From positions 1,302,001 to 1,366,000 of the forward strand of contig SMMW01000153.1 in assembly GCA_004794655.1 (NCBI GenBank): 64,000 nt of DNA, given 5' to 3'. The position numbers and the translations under genes were made by a program. The notes under the pieces were generated by a model. That model worked only from the letters and a program-made list of their open reading frames with translations, did not search any database and was not told the origin of the DNA. Source of the stretch: Marisa cornuarietis. Lineage: Eukaryota > Mollusca > Gastropoda > Architaenioglossa > Ampullariidae. Shown here piece after piece: positions 62,490 to 64,000 of the stretch (positions are counted from its first letter, which is position 1; each line of letters starts with the position of its first letter).

Positions 62490-64000
62490 AATAATAAACC
62501 CTGGATAATGAAGGAAATCAAATCTGCATTGAATAATAAAAAGAGTCCATTTTATACTGGGATGTGCTGGATGCCATTAGGGAGGCAAAGAAAAGGCGCA
62601 AAGTTGAGTTGCAGTTCAGTAGTGGCGACCTCAGGGCAGCAAGGCATGGTATTAAGAATATGTCCTCTGTCAATTGCAAGGAAAATGTTCTTAAAAAACC
62701 AGTGGCACTTGCAGGCATTGATAAATGTGATCTTCCCAACGTGCTTAATTCTTTTTATTCCTGGTTTGAGAAACATAAATTCTCTCTCAATGTTTCCACA
62801 TTAAAACAGTCTCTGGTCCCTGAGCATGGGTTGGTGATTGCCCAGTCCTCTGTCAAAGATCTCTTGAGGTGACTAAACCTTAACAAGGCTCCAGCTCTAG
62901 ACAGGATCTGTGGACGCACCCTCCATTACTGCACTGAACGACTTAGCCATGTTTGACAGCATCTATTCCAGCTCTGTATTCTGGTCACATTCCTGATATG
63001 TGGAAACTTTTCCACATTGTGCCTGTCCCAAAAATTACCAGGCCTAGTCAACCCAGCGACTTCAGACCAGTCGTTTTTACGTCAATTATCATGAAATCGC
63101 TTGAGAAAATTGTAAGGAGCAAAATTATGACTGGTCTTGATCAATATCTTGACCCACTGCAGTTTGCCTATAGAGCTGGAAGAGGTGTCGATGATGCTAA
63201 GCTGTTTATGCTCAATACGCTGTACAAACATCTGGAAAAACCTAGAGTTCATGCCAGGCTTCTCTTTGCTGATTTTTCTTCAGCTTTTAACACTGTGCAA
63301 CCTCACTTGTTAGCAGAGACTTCCATCTATCCCACCAACTAATTCTCTGGATCCTGGACTTTTAACAAACAGGCAGTAGAGGGTTTCTGTTAACAGTCAT
63401 CTCTCAGATCCTAGTGTCACCTGTACAGGTTCCCCTCAAGGCTGCTGCTTGTCTCCACTACTGTTCATACTCTATATTAACAGTTGTAGAAGCACTACTG
63501 ATGGGAGCTTTCTTATAAAATTTGCTGATGACTGCCTTGCTGTCAGTTTTGTATAATAGTCAACATGTTCACATGGCGCTCTTCCTGACTTTGTCCGCTG
63601 GTGTGACAAACACTTCCTTGTCCTGAATGCCTCAAAGACTAAGGAAATGATCTTCGACTTTCAGATGAAGAAGCTTGAGGCTGTCATCAGTACTATCCAT
63701 TATGATGCCATCGAGGTAGTCGACTCATAAATATTTAGGTACTACAGTAATAGACTTAAATGGGACATCAACACTGACATATCCTCCATAAGAGCCAACA
63801 ACCCTTGTACCTCCTACAGAGACTCAAATCATTTGTCATTTGTGTCATTCTCACATGGTTCTATCAGTCCTTCATTGAAAGTCTCATCAGTATTTCTTTT
63901 ATCTGTTGGTTTCACAGCCTCTTCCTAGGGAACAGGAACAGTCTTGTCTCCCTTGTTAAAATCTGTTCCAAGACCACCAGAATTAGGCAGAGGGACTTGG
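62490..64000 (+). mobile_element. Degraded non-LTR retrotransposon (reverse transcriptase) in DHX37 intron, reaches window end
   Basis: Homologous reverse-transcriptase sequence is spread over shifting frames. PWIMKEIKSALNNKKSPFYT is at about 62500. LDAIREAKKRRK and SSGDLRAARHGIKNM follow in another frame. Then come NLNKAPALDRICGRTLHYC (about 62880), VPVPKITRP with SDFRPVVFTSIIMKSLEKIV (about 63020-63110), DPLQFAYRAGRGVDDAKLF, LLFADFSSAFNTVQPHLL, GSPQGCCLSPLLFILYI (about 63430) and the catalytic FADDCLAV (about 63520). The decayed tail reads ETKEMIFDFQ-like and reaches 64000. At least three stops or frameshifts (such as TGA at about 62870 and TAA at about 63555) prevent function. The clade is CR1/L2-like by motif style, not resolved. 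It lies in sense in DHX37. Confidence 0.92.
62953..63342 (+). pseudogene. Reverse transcriptase fingers/palm remnant
   Basis: The longest open piece of the LINE above, 129 codons. It covers the VPVPK, DFRPV, QFAYR and FADFSSAFNT motifs, that is RT blocks 1 to 3 with the first catalytic Asp in FADFSS. The frame is lost before the G-S-P-Q-G and F-A-D-D blocks, which continue in other frames. It is not a host gene. Confidence 0.85.

Overview
The window is nuclear DNA of an invertebrate animal, most likely a lophotrochozoan and plausibly a gastropod mollusc. Seven of the eight genes are split by many GT-AG introns and six are conserved metazoan housekeeping genes. The non-coding DNA is AT-rich and holds RTE- and CR1/L2-type LINE debris, tRNA-derived SINEs, hAT elements and the '-ATTTATATAG(C/T)GC-' type of repeat that is common in molluscs. 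The species is an inference; nothing here names it.

Layout. 161-2811 (-): 5' part of a Rab34/36-type small GTPase, running off the left edge. 5680-8422 (+): RPL23A (ribosomal protein uL23), 5 exons, with a foldback element in intron 3. 9048-11313 (+): a complete four-exon DUF4291 gene, a family best known from bacteria. 12767-15625: a 2.86-kb hAT-type element with an exact 8-bp target duplication. 16924-21217 (+): an unrecognised 378-residue single-pass membrane protein, with a dead RTE retrotransposon in intron 2. 21.2-25.3 kb: no convincing gene. 25331-31935 (-): argininosuccinate lyase, all 16 coding exons. 34036-38317 (+): CCDC117. 41137-53139 (-): VPS53 of the GARP/EARP tethering complexes, 19 coding exons, with a second hAT element, a perfect 35-bp hairpin and an exon-like cassette in its introns. 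54244 to the right edge (+): DHX37, a DEAH-box RNA helicase; 17 exons are present and the next intron is filled by a degraded LINE.

The genes do not form one pathway. They cover ribosome structure and assembly (RPL23A, DHX37), endosome/Golgi traffic (Rab34/36, VPS53) and arginine metabolism (ASL). ASL/CCDC117 and VPS53/DHX37 are divergent head-to-head pairs, and CCDC117/VPS53 are convergent with facing poly(A) signals. I found no operon, CRISPR array or intact tRNA/rRNA gene. The items most worth following up are the animal DUF4291 gene, the orphan membrane protein, the two hAT insertions with exact target-site duplications, and the perfect hairpin plus exon-like cassette inside VPS53. Exon coordinates were deduced by hand from splice sites, reading phase and protein similarity; single-base errors are possible.
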